From positions 2,882,001-2,946,000 of the forward strand of contig JAWQUS010000009.1 of the NCBI GenBank assembly GCA_036365455.1: a DNA stretch of 64,000 nt. The letters run 5' to 3'. Each line of letters starts with the position of its first letter. Position 1 is the first letter of the stretch. The stretch comes from Macrosoma leucophasiata (taxonomy: Eukaryota > Arthropoda > Insecta > Lepidoptera > Hedylidae). This document shows, piece after piece, positions 46,800 through 57,412 of the stretch. Below the pieces are notes generated by a model, which saw only the letters and a list, made by a program, of their open reading frames with translations, was not told where the DNA came from and did no database searches. A program made the translations under genes and the position numbers.

Positions 46800-47270
46800 G
46801 ACCACTAGTGGATACAACGGTATATACGGGATCTGAGCCCTCATGTCATGTCCGTGCACTGTAGTGTCGATTACACCGTTGCTATATGCAAGGCTTTTAT
46901 TTAGATGACCTACTCGTGAAGCCGCAATAAATATGGCCGCTCGGACCTCGGACACACCGAAAATCAGGGGGGCCGACCCCCTTACTCTAACGCTTTCGTT
47001 TTGGACGTTATCTAGTCAGTATCATACCGCCTATTTTCGCATTTAAGTTTATACTTGTGGACGAAAGTTAGACGGTACGAAACTGACGAGATGATGTCAT
47101 AATCGAGGGCTAAACGAAGGCATTAGAGTTAGACGGTAGGTCCCCACGTCCGCAGTATTTCCCGTTCAAGATATCTATAGGCTCCCATGTGATGTCTGTC
47201 CATTGTAGCGTTGCTATGTACAAGCCTTTCGTTTGGATTGTTTATGAAAAACTATTTCGAAAAACGATAG
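46800..47270 (+). pseudogene. Decayed duplicates of the RCC1L last exon
   Basis: 46853-46900 repeats the end of RCC1L (TCCGTGCACTGTAG, then a GTCGATTACACC variant and GCTATATGC). 46931-46963 repeats CCTCGGACACACC. 47155-47262 repeats TTCAAGATATCTATAGGC, GTAGCGTTGCTATG and CCTTTCGTTTGGATTG plus the 3' flank TATTTCGAAAAACG. The copies are in order but broken, and none keeps a frame. Confidence 0.7.
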
Positions 47271-47299
47271 GGTTTCTGAGGCGTCGAATATACCAAAGA

Positions 47300-47576
47300 C
47301 AGAGCAACTCCGGAGGGGAGTAGCCATATGCAGGCTTTCCCCTCCGCTTTCGCCTAGGTGTTTAAATGTGTGCGTGAAATTGTTTCTGTATTTTGTTAGA
47401 GTTTGAGAGAGAAGGTGGGAGTTTCGTAGTCATAGACGATTTTTGGAGTGTGCGTGTGTGGCGCACGCATTTCCCCCCGCAAAAAATGACAGACTGTTTT
47501 GCATCGGTAATAATCGCTATGGCTACTCACTACTCCCCTCCAGTCCACCGCGGCCGGTGGCCCGTGTTGCTCTATG
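47300..47576. mobile_element. E-type MITE
   Basis: Ends CAGAGCAACTCCGG and GTGTTGCTCTATG, flanked by ACCAAAGA (47292-47299) and ACCAACGA (47577-47584). About 20 bases of the left inverted end are missing. Confidence 0.75.
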
Positions 47577-47664
47577 ACCAACGATCAATATTTTCCGCTA
47601 TCCTTTCGTCTTGATTTTATATTTACGCGGATGCAACCACTCAAGTGTGTTGTTGTTGTGTTCT

Positions 47665-47835
47665 CAAGTAATTTCGGGACACTGTAGTGTCGATCATATT
47701 ATATTTGGCTATGTGAAAACCTTACGTTTAATTTAGATTATTATTTTGTTCATGGTTGAATATTTTTCACACTTTTTGGATAATTGGAACATACGGCCGC
47801 TATGTGCAAACTTTTTGTTTATATTGTTATTTCTT
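47665..47835 (+). pseudogene. Further RCC1L last-exon remnants
   Basis: GGGACACTGTAGTGTCGATC, TGGCTATGTG and TTAGATTATT near 47675-47745, and CGGCCGCTATGTGCAAAC near 47796, resemble the last RCC1L codons and stop region. More decayed than the copies before 47270. Confidence 0.45.
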
Positions 47836-48049
47836 TCTTTGACAATTATAATGTCTGTGCTTACGACACACATTTGGAGTGATTGGAAAAGTAATACTAG
47901 GCGAAACAAGGGGACATGGCTCTGTTTTATAAGCAAGTGCCACACCAAAGCAATAATCACACCAGCTGTGCGTCAAATACATTTTAACGCATTTGTTATT
48001 TAATTTATTAATATGTTTGAACCAAAGTGCAAAAACTCGACTCACGACT

Positions 48050-48320
48050 TTGTGACGGAGCTCGCGGGCGTAGGCACCACCGCAATACCTAATATACTTG
48101 CCGCTAAATGGTAGTGTTCAGCACTATCGTGTTCCGGTCAGGTGGTAATGTACGGCCCTGTAATTTCCGGCACAGAGGCATAACACCTTAGGCCTCAGGA
48201 GTGGTAACGCATCTGCATTTTGACCTTGGTCTTCATGTGGGTGTCTATAGGCTGCAGTCATCACTTAACATCAATGTGAACTGCATGCTTGTTTGCCAAG
48301 CCCATTACATTAAAAAAAAA
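48050..48320 (+). repeat. S1 SINE-like repeat with a 17-base A tail
   Basis: Starts within GTGACGGAGCTCGCGGGCG, ends TTGCCAAGCCCATTACATT followed by a run of A. Confidence 0.75.
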
Positions 48321-48329
48321 AAAAAAAAT

Positions 48330-49725
48330 GAAGAATACATTTTATTTACTCATAACTTCAAAACTTATGTTCAAGATAAAAAGAGTTGCTCCTAGAACTG
48401 TGTAATATAGTATAAATATGTAATATTTGTACTTTGATTTTGATGTATTATATGTATGTAATAAGAAATTATAGTTGTGTTAATGTTTTTTGGTTTCTGA
48501 TGATTTTGGGTATGAATACTAGTGTGGGGGACAAATTGGTTTGCACCAAAATGGAAACACAAGTCTGCATCGATGTTCAAGTGGACTGTATTTTGGGTTC
48601 TTCATTAATCTTTCTATTCTATCTTAATCACTAGCTTACTTCACTACGTACTAGCTAACTAGCGAACCAGGGGGTCTGGTACTATTCTACACTATCACTG
48701 ACTGGCAATACCTTCACGGTCTGGAAGCACTTTTCTTGCTGAGAATCGAACGAGGACAATTTTGCACCGAAATGTACCGATTTTTATATGCTTCCAAACC
48801 GTCTCCCTCCATGCAGAAATTCCGTGACACGCCCCAAACACGGAAAGTCCCGAAGGTCTGGGTCAACAGAGATAGGACTCTAAAAGGCTGCCTATACGGT
48901 CTAAATTACAACAACCGTCATACATCTCTGCCGACCCATCTTTGCCTTGCTACAATACATACACAATATTTCTTTATTTATCAAAATTTCTTCGAATATC
49001 GAACTTAATGCTAATACTATACATTACTAAAGTGTCTACTTGTTAGAAATACATAATTTTTTAGGGGCTCTGTCAAGCTTTATCACCTATGACACGATTA
49101 AATATCGCTAGCCAAACCTAAAACCAACTTAAGGCCGAAAACGGCATCTGCCTATCCCCTTTACTTTACGAGTGAGAGACAATTTTGTTATCAAGCAAGA
49201 TTAGGTACATTCGCATTATCCTTACTTCGAGTTAACTTACACATTTTCCAAATATACTTCCCTGAGGGGGCAACAAAAATACATCTCGTACATAACTTTC
49301 AGCTCGGTACCTTTCTTATTTACGAAAGTACAGCGACTTTCACCTCTCTCTTCATACAAAACATCGTATTCAACATCAGCTGTGAACAAATAAATCGAAA
49401 CTACCTACATACAAGTTGAGATTTCTAATCGGAATACTCCATACAAGCTGTGTTACAATTTCTTAATTTTCTTAACCTTCTACGCGCGGTACACCGTCGT
49501 CAATCCGTGTACACTCTCAGGCCAGCGTGTGTGTGGTAAATATGTAACAAAAATACCTAATTTACTTTTTCCTGTGAATACTCCATCTCATAGTAACGTA
49601 TATTGAAGCGAGCTTTGCCAGCTGATAACTACTCATCTGCCTATGCCATGCATGGGGTTGGTCGTGAATATGCATAATCAGTCATTACTACGCCGAGCTC
49701 CGCCACTGAATGAGCTGTAAGCAGG
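48330..49725. other. Gene-free stretch
   Basis: No exon, no recognised repeat. A block at 48720-48910 has a plus-strand frame with some coding look (MYRFLYASKPSPSMQKFRDT) but no homology that I recognise. Confidence 0.35.
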
Positions 49726-49992
49726 GTACTATCATCTCATACCCCCTTGGGGTATGGGGAACCAAGATCGGGGCGTTTGCCCCCTGCGTGGGGTTTTTCT
49801 ACGCCGGCCGTAAATACGGCCGGGTCCTTGGGGTGCCAGTCTTGGCTTTTTGTTTTCCGAGTGTGTGACCCACTTGTGTGGGTCAAGGTCAGTCCGGGGT
49901 GCAGGTTTAACACAGCGCGCGGTCTACCGTCTGGTGTCCTGCAGCAGCTGTGTTTCCTTTGTGTCGATCCGTGTTTATCCAATGGCCGCACG

Positions 49993-52458
49993 TCACTCCT
50001 CCGCCTGATTGACGAGGAGTTCGCGCGGTAGTTTCTTGCCCTCCGGTGGGCGAGCGTGCAGGGGTGCGAGGTTCCGGATGTGTGCGAGGTCTGACGCATC
50101 GGCCCGCGCGAACATCGATGAGGTAAGGCGTCGTACGAACTGTTCTATAGTTTCTATGTCCAGGTCCCTCTGGATCGTGGAATTCCTCACGTAGCGGGGG
50201 GCGTTCACGATGTTGCGGATGGTTGCCATCTGGGCTGCTTCAATGTTTTTTCTGGTGGTCTCCGAGGTCAACGCATACCATGCCGGCGCCGCATACGTGA
50301 GGCGGGGCCTGATGTAGCATTTGTAGACCCCTATCTTCACCCTCAGAGGGAGCCTGGAGGTCAGTATTGGGCGGAGGAGGAATCTGCAGGTCTTCACCTG
50401 TCTTAGGATATTCTTGACGTGCGGGCACATTGTGAGTCTAGAGTCTAGTGTGACTCCGAGGTATTTCGCTCGGGTCCGCCACACGATCTCTTCTCCGTGT
50501 AGTTTGAGTGGTGGCGTTTTGTGGGTATTTCCTGTTGCGACGGTCTGCGTTTTCCCGACGTTCACCGAGAGGCGCCACTTGGAGAGCCATTCAGGCAGGA
50601 GGTCCAGGGAGTTTTGAATCTTTTGGCCCGCGCGTTTCTTGTTCATGGATGTGGTTGTATATGCGGCGTCGTCCGCATACAAGTACAGCTCACATCCATC
50701 GGCCACTGGAATGTCGTTTGTGAACGTCGAGTAGCAGGCCGGTGAGAGGCAGATTCCCTGTGGCACGCCGGCCATCACTGGGCGTGCGCTGGATGTTGCT
50801 CTCTCCACCACCACTCGTATTTTCCGATCGGCTAGAAAGGATCGTACCACACGAACGATTCGACGGGGCGCATCCGTGAGGGATAGCTTGTACAACAGAC
50901 CATCGTGCCATACTCTGTCAAATGCCTTTTCCATGTCCAACAGCACGACGGCAGCTTTCTCTTTTTTGTTCTTCGCGACTGTCAGGTTGTGTATAATCCG
51001 CGTGAGTTGCTGCGTCGTGCTGTGTTCCGCTCGGAAGCCGAACTGCTCCGCTCTCACTGGCAAGCACGGTCGCAGGTGTCTCAGCAGGAGCCCTTCGAAC
51101 ACCTTAGATATTGTGGGCAGCAGGGTTATGGGCCGGTAGGATGCAGCTCTCCTTTTGTCCTTCCCCGGTTTTGGTAGCATGATGACGTTTCCCGTCTTCC
51201 AGATAGTTGGGAAATGCCCCGTGCGCAGTATGCCATTGTAAAGTCTGGTTATTGCCGCGGTAGTCTTGAGTGGCAGGCGTCTCAGTGTGGCATTTGTTAT
51301 GCCATCTGCGCCCGGGGCCTTCCTGGGTTTGGTCAGCTTGATCGCTCTAGCTACCATTTCCGGGGAGAAAACGATGGGGTCCTCTTGTGCGTCCGTATTC
51401 GTGTCGAAGTAATCTCTAAGGTGTTGCTCGACTGCCGAGACGTGCTCTGCCTCAGAGGTGGCGTTCGGCTGGAACTGTTTCTCCAGATGGTCTGCGTACA
51501 GCTCGGCGCGGTCCTCCGCTCGGTATCTGAGCGTCCCGTCTTCGTGAAGCAGAGGTCTAACTGGGGCTGGGGTGTTCGTGTAACGTCTGCACAATTTGTG
51601 CAAAGCGTTTGTGTCGTCTGAGGCCTCGTCTATAGTGTGCTCCCAGTCCTCCGTACTGTGAGCCTCTACTTCCGCCTTGACCCGTACCGTAATCCTATTC
51701 AGGCTGTTCTTAAGCACTGGGCATCTGGTTGACTGCCACTGCCTTCGCAATGCCCTTTTTTCTTCCAGCATGCGTCGAATTTTCGGAGGGAGGGGGGGGA
51801 TGGATCCTGTATCCGGTTTCTCCGTTGTGGCATATTCTTTGGCTTCCTGGATGGCAGTGGTCAGTCCGGCCGCAAGTCTGTCCACCTCCTCTGGCGTTTC
51901 AACAGGCCAAGACGTCGTTGTGGTCGTCAGCCGATCGGCGAAGAGTGTCCAGTCCGTGGTATGACGTGGCGCTCTCTGCGGTGTGCGTACCGGTATTTCC
52001 GCCAGGACTGCTAGTATGATTTGGTGATCCGATCCGAGGCTCTCCGCTAAAACTTCCAGCGAGGGCGGGCATGGAAGTCGGCGGTGGACCACCAAATCGA
52101 TCACATCCGGTATTCCATGTGACCCGTCTGGGTAGTGCGTGGGCGCGTCTGGGCCCGTGACCGTGTAGTTAAACTTGTCTGCGTCCGTGAAGAGTCGTGC
52201 ACCGCTGGGATCCATACTATTGGAGTTCCACGCCGGGTGTTTGGAGTTCCAATCGCCGGCGACTAGTACTGCTTTGTCCTCTCCCAAATCCAGTAGTTTG
52301 TGGGTGTCCGGTATAAACTGTAATAGTCCTGGTGGTTTATAGGTAGCGAATATCTGGAGTGGTCGACCGGCGATTTCCACCTCTACTCCTAGGGCTTTCA
52401 GCTCATCCAGTGCAGGTGTTGGTATTGGTTGGTGGACGACTCCTCTCCTGACTAACAC
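49993..52458 (-). pseudogene. Jockey ORF2, copy A
   Basis: An 821-residue open part: endonuclease motifs VAGDWNSKHPAWN and GSDHQ, then reverse transcriptase with RKAPGADGIT, SYRPITLLPT, LLDMEKAFD, GVPQGICLSP and YLYADDAA. No RNase H follows, as expected for Jockey. The first part of the endonuclease (LIYWNARGLRGK, about 52640-52600) is in another frame, lost near 52470-52530. Compared with copy B the rest is intact. Confidence 0.85.
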
Positions 52459-52653
52459 GACCAGGCCCCTGCAGGCCCTAATGCGTCCGATTTCGTCCTG
52501 GCGGTAGGTACTGAGATCCTTAACTTGTCCGCTGGCGTGAGTAGGGTCTCGCAGATTAGCGCCACGTCAATGTCTTGGTCACGTAGGACGATCCGGAGGA
52601 GCGCGGCCTTGCCCCTCAGGCCCCGGGCGTTCCAGTAGATAAGCCGGAAGGGC

Positions 52654-54262
52654 TTACCCGTGCTGGGTGAGGAGGTCCGCCATCCCCCTCAGCACCACGG
52701 GAACGGGGTTTTCTCCCGCCCGCAGCGCGTTGAGCACCGCTTGCAGGACCTCCACTGCAGCGGTGAGCACGGCTCTCGTGCCTTCATTCTGGGCCCCAAA
52801 GTTTGCCATCTCTCCCTGGCCCTCGTATTGCCACTGTTGGCGCCACCATTGGTATAATGTTCGCTGCAGGTACTGGGTCCTGGGCCGCGGGCGGTGGGCG
52901 TTGGCTCTTCTTGCCTTTTGGCCTCGATTTCTTCTTCCCCTTCCGCGTGGTTCCTCCGGCTCCGCGCTCATGGGGGTTATTGGCTGCAGCCATCAGGGAA
53001 GATGATGCCTGTTCTGGCTGCGGCCGTTCAGGACCGGCTGGGGCGTCGGCGGTGGTGGGTGCGGTGGTTGGAATTATGGCTGCGGTTGAGCGGGCCACGG
53101 TGCCAGCTTTCTTGTTTCTTGCCTCGGCTTTAAATACCGGGCAAGAGGTGTTGTTTGCCGGATGCGGTCCCCCGCAGTTGGCACAGGTGGCGGGTTCTTC
53201 TTTGGGCCGCTCGCATTCGTAGGCGTGGTGCGGCCCTCCGCACCGGACGCAGGCTAGGGGTCTGTGGCAGCCGTGCGAGGAGTGACGGAATTGCTGGCAC
53301 CGGTGATATTGTGCCGGTCCTTTTTTCCCCCTCCAGGCCTCAATCTTCACTCCGGGCATGAAGAGGATCTCTGTTACATTGTAGATGCCCGGGGTGAGGC
53401 CTGGCGTGGCCTTCAGCAGGGCATGGAAGATGCATCCGGGCCGGCCTTGCCTGGTCCCTCTCAGGCGGGGGTCTCGGGGGGGGGGAGGGGGGCGATGCAT
53501 GATCGCTTGGGCGTCTCCTCTATGCCTCCTTCTCCCTCGGGGCTGCGGGGGCGCTTCTCGCCCGGTAAATATTGGGCCAGTTCGCCCAGTCCCTCAGCTT
53601 CCAAATCCTCCAGCGATGGCAGCTCCTCTCCTTCCATTGCCGCCTCCTTATCCCTCAGGTACATCGCCATCCGTTGCATGACGCCAGGCGAAAACATCCC
53701 CGAGCTTTTCATGGCCGCCAGTGCCACGAAATCCAAGTTCAACTTGGATCTCGGCGTCATGGTGGCTTCCGACAAGTCCGGCATGTCCGGCAGGCGCGTC
53801 TTGCGGGTCGACGATGACCGCATGTAGGGCGGTAACGCTAGGTTTTCGGCCGGGGGGGCGGGGGGAGCGCGCGGGGGTGCGGTGCGGCCGGCCGGGGGAC
53901 CGGCGGCTTGCGTCCTTACGGCGGTAGGTATAATCGGCGGGGAGGGGGGGGGCCTCTCGGTGAGTGAGTGCGATCGAGCTATTTGCTGTCTCTCTCGGCT
54001 ACCCCCCTCTCTCCCGGAATTCCCGGTAGGTATCGGCTTCTGGAGGGGGGGAGGGGCTCTCGGTGAGAGGGCGAGACTGCATCGTGCTGTCTCCCTCTCG
54101 GCGCTCCCCCTCACTCCCGGATCTCTTGGCTTCGGTCTCCTTTGTCCTGGTTGGCTTTCCCCTTGGCGTGCGCTCCTGCCCGGAATCTTGACGCTCCCTG
54201 CTTGGACCGGCTTGGGAGGTGGCTGCGTCCTTGGGTGACGGTGTTGGTGTTCCCCTCTTCAT
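52654..54262 (-). pseudogene. Jockey ORF1, copy A, internally deleted
   Basis: The start is the ATG at 54262. Against copy B, a jump from PRDPRLRG straight to RQGRPGCIFHALL near 53455 removes about 200 residues, including half of the domain before the zinc knuckles. Two frame changes add to this. The CCHC knuckles (CHRPLACVRCGGPHHAYEC and CANCGGPHPANNTSC) remain near 53250-53130. Confidence 0.85.
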
Positions 54263-54730
54263 GGTTGAATCTGGCACCGTATACTAATTATACGGGCCAG
54301 ATTCCCTAAGTGTCCAGGATGATTCCCGAGGGCGGTGTATTCGTGTTGAAACTAAGGATCGTGTTGACGAACAGTGTGTGATCTGGTTACACAGATGGTA
54401 TTGGTAGAAAACGGCGAAGTTGACGTACTGCCGTAGGATGCGGTTACACAGACCACGCCACCATTCAGTCCGCACGATCGCCGAACACTGAGTCTAATCG
54501 ATGTACTATCATCTCATACCCCTTGGGGTATGGGGAGCCAAGATCGGGGCTTTTGCCCCCTGCATGGGGTTCTCTACGCCGGCCGTAAATACGGCCGGGT
54601 CCTCGGGTTGCCGGTTCCGGCTTGGTCGGTCCAAATCAGGGAGGTGGTCAGTCCAGGTGGTGAGGTGCGCAGGGTCGCATCTGCGGCACCTCGGGTGTCA
54701 TGTCCGGTGGTATATCTTTGCGGCCACACG

Positions 54731-57412
54731 TCACTCCTCCGTTTGGTCGTCGAGCAGCTCCCGCTGGAACCGCTTTCCTTCCGGGGGTCGCGCGTGCAGG
54801 GGCGCTATGTTCTTAATGTGGCTGTGTTCCGAGTGGTCTGCACGCGCGAACATCGACGCGGCGAGGCGGCGGACGAAGTTTTCGACCGTTTCTAGTTTCA
54901 GGTCCCTCCGAATAGTGGTGCTCCTGATGTAGTGGCCGGCATCTAGTAGTTGGCGGATGGTTGCCATCTGGGATTCTTCCATGCTCTTTCGAGTAGAGGG
55001 TGCGGTCAGTGCGTACCAGGCCGGCGCTGCATATGTGAGCCGGGGTCTGATATAGCTCTTGTAGACCCCGATCTTCACTTTCAGAGGGAGCCTGGAGGTC
55101 AGAATGGGGCGGAGGAGGAATTTGGCGGCCTTCGTGCTGCGAAGTATCTTCTTGACGTGTGGCCGCATCGAGAGTTTGGAGTCCAAGGTAACCCCAAGGT
55201 ACTTCGCCTGCTTGCTCCATTCAATCTCCTCTCCTTGGAGTTTGAGTTTGAGTGGTGGTGCTCTTGTGTGTCCGAATGCGACGGCCTGCGTTTTCCCGAC
55301 GTTCACGGAGAGCCTCCATCTGGCGAGCCATTCAGGCAGCAGGTCTAGGCTCTTTTGTAATTTCTTGGCCGCATGTCTTAGGTTTATTGATTTTGCTGTG
55401 AATGCGGCGTCGTCAGCGAACAAGTACAGCTCGCATTCAGCAGCTTTTGGGATGTCATCCGTGTACGTCGAGTAGCAGGCCGGTGAGAGGCAGCTTCCTT
55501 GCGGCACGCCGGCCAGCACCGGGCGCTCGCTGGATAGCGTGCTCTCCACCACCACTCGTATTCTCCGATCGGTCAGGAACGATCGGACCACGCGAACGAC
55601 TCGGCGGGGCGTTTCCGTGAGGGACAGCTTATACAGCAGACCATCGTGCCATACGCGGTCGAACGCCTTCTCCATGTCCAGGAATACGGCCGCCGTGTTC
55701 TCCCTTTTATTACGGGCGACCGTGAGGTTGTACAGCATCCTCGTGAGCTGTTGGGTAGTGCTGTGCTCCGCGCGAAATCCAAACTGCTCCGGACGCACAG
55801 GGAGGTGTGGGAGAAGGTGCCGCAGCAGGAGCCCCTCGAACACCTTAGAGAGCGAGGAGAGAAGAGTGATCGGGCGGTAAGATGCCGCTTTTGTTGTATT
55901 TTTCCCCGGCTTCGGCAGCATGATCACGTGCCCCTTTTTCCATGAGTTGGGAAAGTGGCCCGAGCGCAGGATGCCATTGAATAGCCGCGTGACTGCGGCT
56001 ATGGCTCTCGGGGGCAGGTTTCTGAGCGCGGCGTTTGTTATGCCGTCTGCGCCCGGGGCTTTCCTGGGCTTGGTTTTGGAGATAGCCCGTTTCACCATAG
56101 CCGGGGAAAAGAAGATGGCGTCTTCGTCTTCGAGTGTAGCGGCGAAGTAGCTCTCTAGGTGTTGCTCGACCGCTGCGACGTGTTCGACCTCTGTGGTGGG
56201 GTTCGGCCGGAATTGTTGCTCCAGATGGTCTGCGTAAATCTCCGCGCGGTCCTCAGCCCTGTATCTGAGTGTGCCGTCGTCGTGAAGCAGAGGCCTCGTC
56301 GGTGCTGTGGTCCTGTTGTAACGCCTGCACAGTCTGTGCAGGGCGTTGAAGTCATCGGTGGCGTCATCGAGGGATTTCTCCCAGTCCTCGGTGTTATTGG
56401 CCTCTACTTCCGCCCTGACCCGTTCCGTCAGCCTGTTCAGGCGGTTTTTGAGTAGGGGGCATCTGGTTGACTGCCACTGCCTCCTTAGATTCCTTTTTTC
56501 CTCTAGTAGGCGGCGAACTCTGGGTGGGAGGGGTGGTAAGCGTCCTTCGGACGGTGTCGACGTTGCCGTTGTTGCCGCCTCCTTGGCTTCTTGGATGGCA
56601 GTGGTCAGTCCCGCCGCTAGTCTGTCCACTTCATCTGGGGTTTCAACGGGCCAGGACGTCGCTGTGGTCTCTAACCGGTCGGAGAAGAGTGTCCAGTCCG
56701 TGTGGTGACGTGGCGCTGGCGGAGATGTTCGTGCCGTTTCGGCCGCCAGGACGGTTATCACGGGCTGGTGGTCCGACCCCAGGTCCTCGGGGAGTACCTC
56801 TAGGGAGAGTTGTGTGGTCACGTTGTTGTGGACCACCAAGTCGATGACGTCCGGTCTCCCTAGAGGGCCGTAATGGGTGGGCGTGTCCGGGCCGGTGACG
56901 GCGTATTTGTGGGCGTCGGCGTCCGCGAAGAGTCTGTTTCCGTTCGGGTTCGTGGTGGTCGAGTTCCATGCCGGGTGCTTGCAGTTCCAGTCGCCGGCGG
57001 CGATAACTGGTATGTCCGCCCCTAGGTCTAGGATCTTGTGGACGTCGTCAATGAATTGATTCAGTCGGGGCGGCTTGTAGGTTGAGTAAATCCTTGTAGG
57101 CCGGCCGGCGACTAGCACCTCTACTCCGATGGCCTTCATCTTGGATAGGTTTAGCTGCGGGAGTGGCTGGTGAATGACTCTTCGGCGGACGAGTACCACC
57201 AACCCTCTACATGCGCGTTCCGCGGAGTCCTCGTCCTGGCGGTAGGTATGGTAACCTGGAAACCCAACCTTGTCCGCCACAGTAAGGAGGGTCTCGCAGA
57301 TTAGCGCCACGTCGATGTCTTGTTCGTTTAGTAGGACGCGGAGGAGCTTGGCCTTGCCCCTTAGGCCGCGGGCATTCCAGTATAGAATGCGCAGGGACTT
57401 ACCCGTGCTGTG
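54731..57412 (-). CDS. Jockey ORF2: endonuclease and reverse transcriptase
   Basis: Open for about 893 codons from 57412. The endonuclease begins with ILYWNARGLRGK and has LICETLL, AAGDWNCKHPAWN and LGSDHQPV. The reverse transcriptase has RKAPGADGITNAAL, SYRPITLLSSL, FLDMEKAFDRVWH, GVPQGSCLSP and the catalytic LFADDAA, then the thumb (KYLGVTLDSKL). There is no ATG in the first 34 codons up to GTG at 57310; the first ATG of the frame lies well inside the endonuclease. The frame overlaps the end of ORF1 by about 14 bases in the +1 register, so translation probably depends on ORF1. Confidence 0.85.
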   Translation of the reverse strand, partial: HSTGKSLRILYWNARGLRGKAKLLRVLLNEQDIDVALICETLLTVADKVGFPGYHTYRQDEDSAERACRGLVVLVRRRVIHQPLPQLNLSKMKAIGVEVLVAGRPTRIYSTYKPPRLNQFIDDVHKILDLGADIPVIAAGDWNCKHPAWNSTTTNPNGNRLFADADAHKYAVTGPDTPTHYGPLGRPDVIDLVVHNNVTTQLSLEVLPEDLGSDHQPVITVLAAETARTSPPAPRHHTDWTLFSDRLETTATSWPVETPDEVDRLAAGLTTAIQEAKEAATTATSTPSEGRLPPLPPRVRRLLEEKRNLRRQWQSTRCPLLKNRLNRLTERVRAEVEANNTEDWEKSLDDATDDFNALHRLCRRYNRTTAPTRPLLHDDGTLRYRAEDRAEIYADHLEQQFRPNPTTEVEHVAAVEQHLESYFAATLEDEDAIFFSPAMVKRAISKTKPRKAPGADGITNAALRNLPPRAIAAVTRLFNGILRSGHFPNSWKKGHVIMLPKPGKNTTKAASYRPITLLSSLSKVFEGLLLRHLLPHLPVRPEQFGFRAEHSTTQQLTRMLYNLTVARNKRENTAAVFLDMEKAFDRVWHDGLLYKLSLTETPRRVVRVVRSFLTDRRIRVVVESTLSSERPVLAGVPQGSCLSPACYSTYTDDIPKAAECELYLFADDAAFTAKSINLRHAAKKLQKSLDLLPEWLARWRLSVNVGKTQAVAFGHTRAPPLKLKLQGEEIEWSKQAKYLGVTLDSKLSMRPHVKKILRSTKAAKFLLRPILTSRLPLKVKIGVYKSYIRPRLTYAAPAWYALTAPSTRKSMEESQMATIRQLLDAGHYIRSTTIRRDLKLETVENFVRRLAASMFARADHSEHSHIKNIAPLHARPPEGKRFQRELLDDQTEE

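Larger units (their letters stand above)
49726..54493 (-). mobile_element. Jockey-clade LINE, copy A (defective)
   Basis: A GC-rich element whose 5' end (ACTCAGTGTTCGGCGATCG, minus strand, at 54493) and 3' end (GAGATGATAGTAC, at 49726) are the same as in copy B. ORF1 has lost its middle and is frameshifted; ORF2 has a frameshift near its start. No poly(A) tail or target duplication is visible. Confidence 0.85.

Noticed and set aside
48736..49008. A coding exon with MYRFLYASKPSP
   Set aside because: No homology, no splice signals and no continuation; kept only as a remark in the gene-free stretch.
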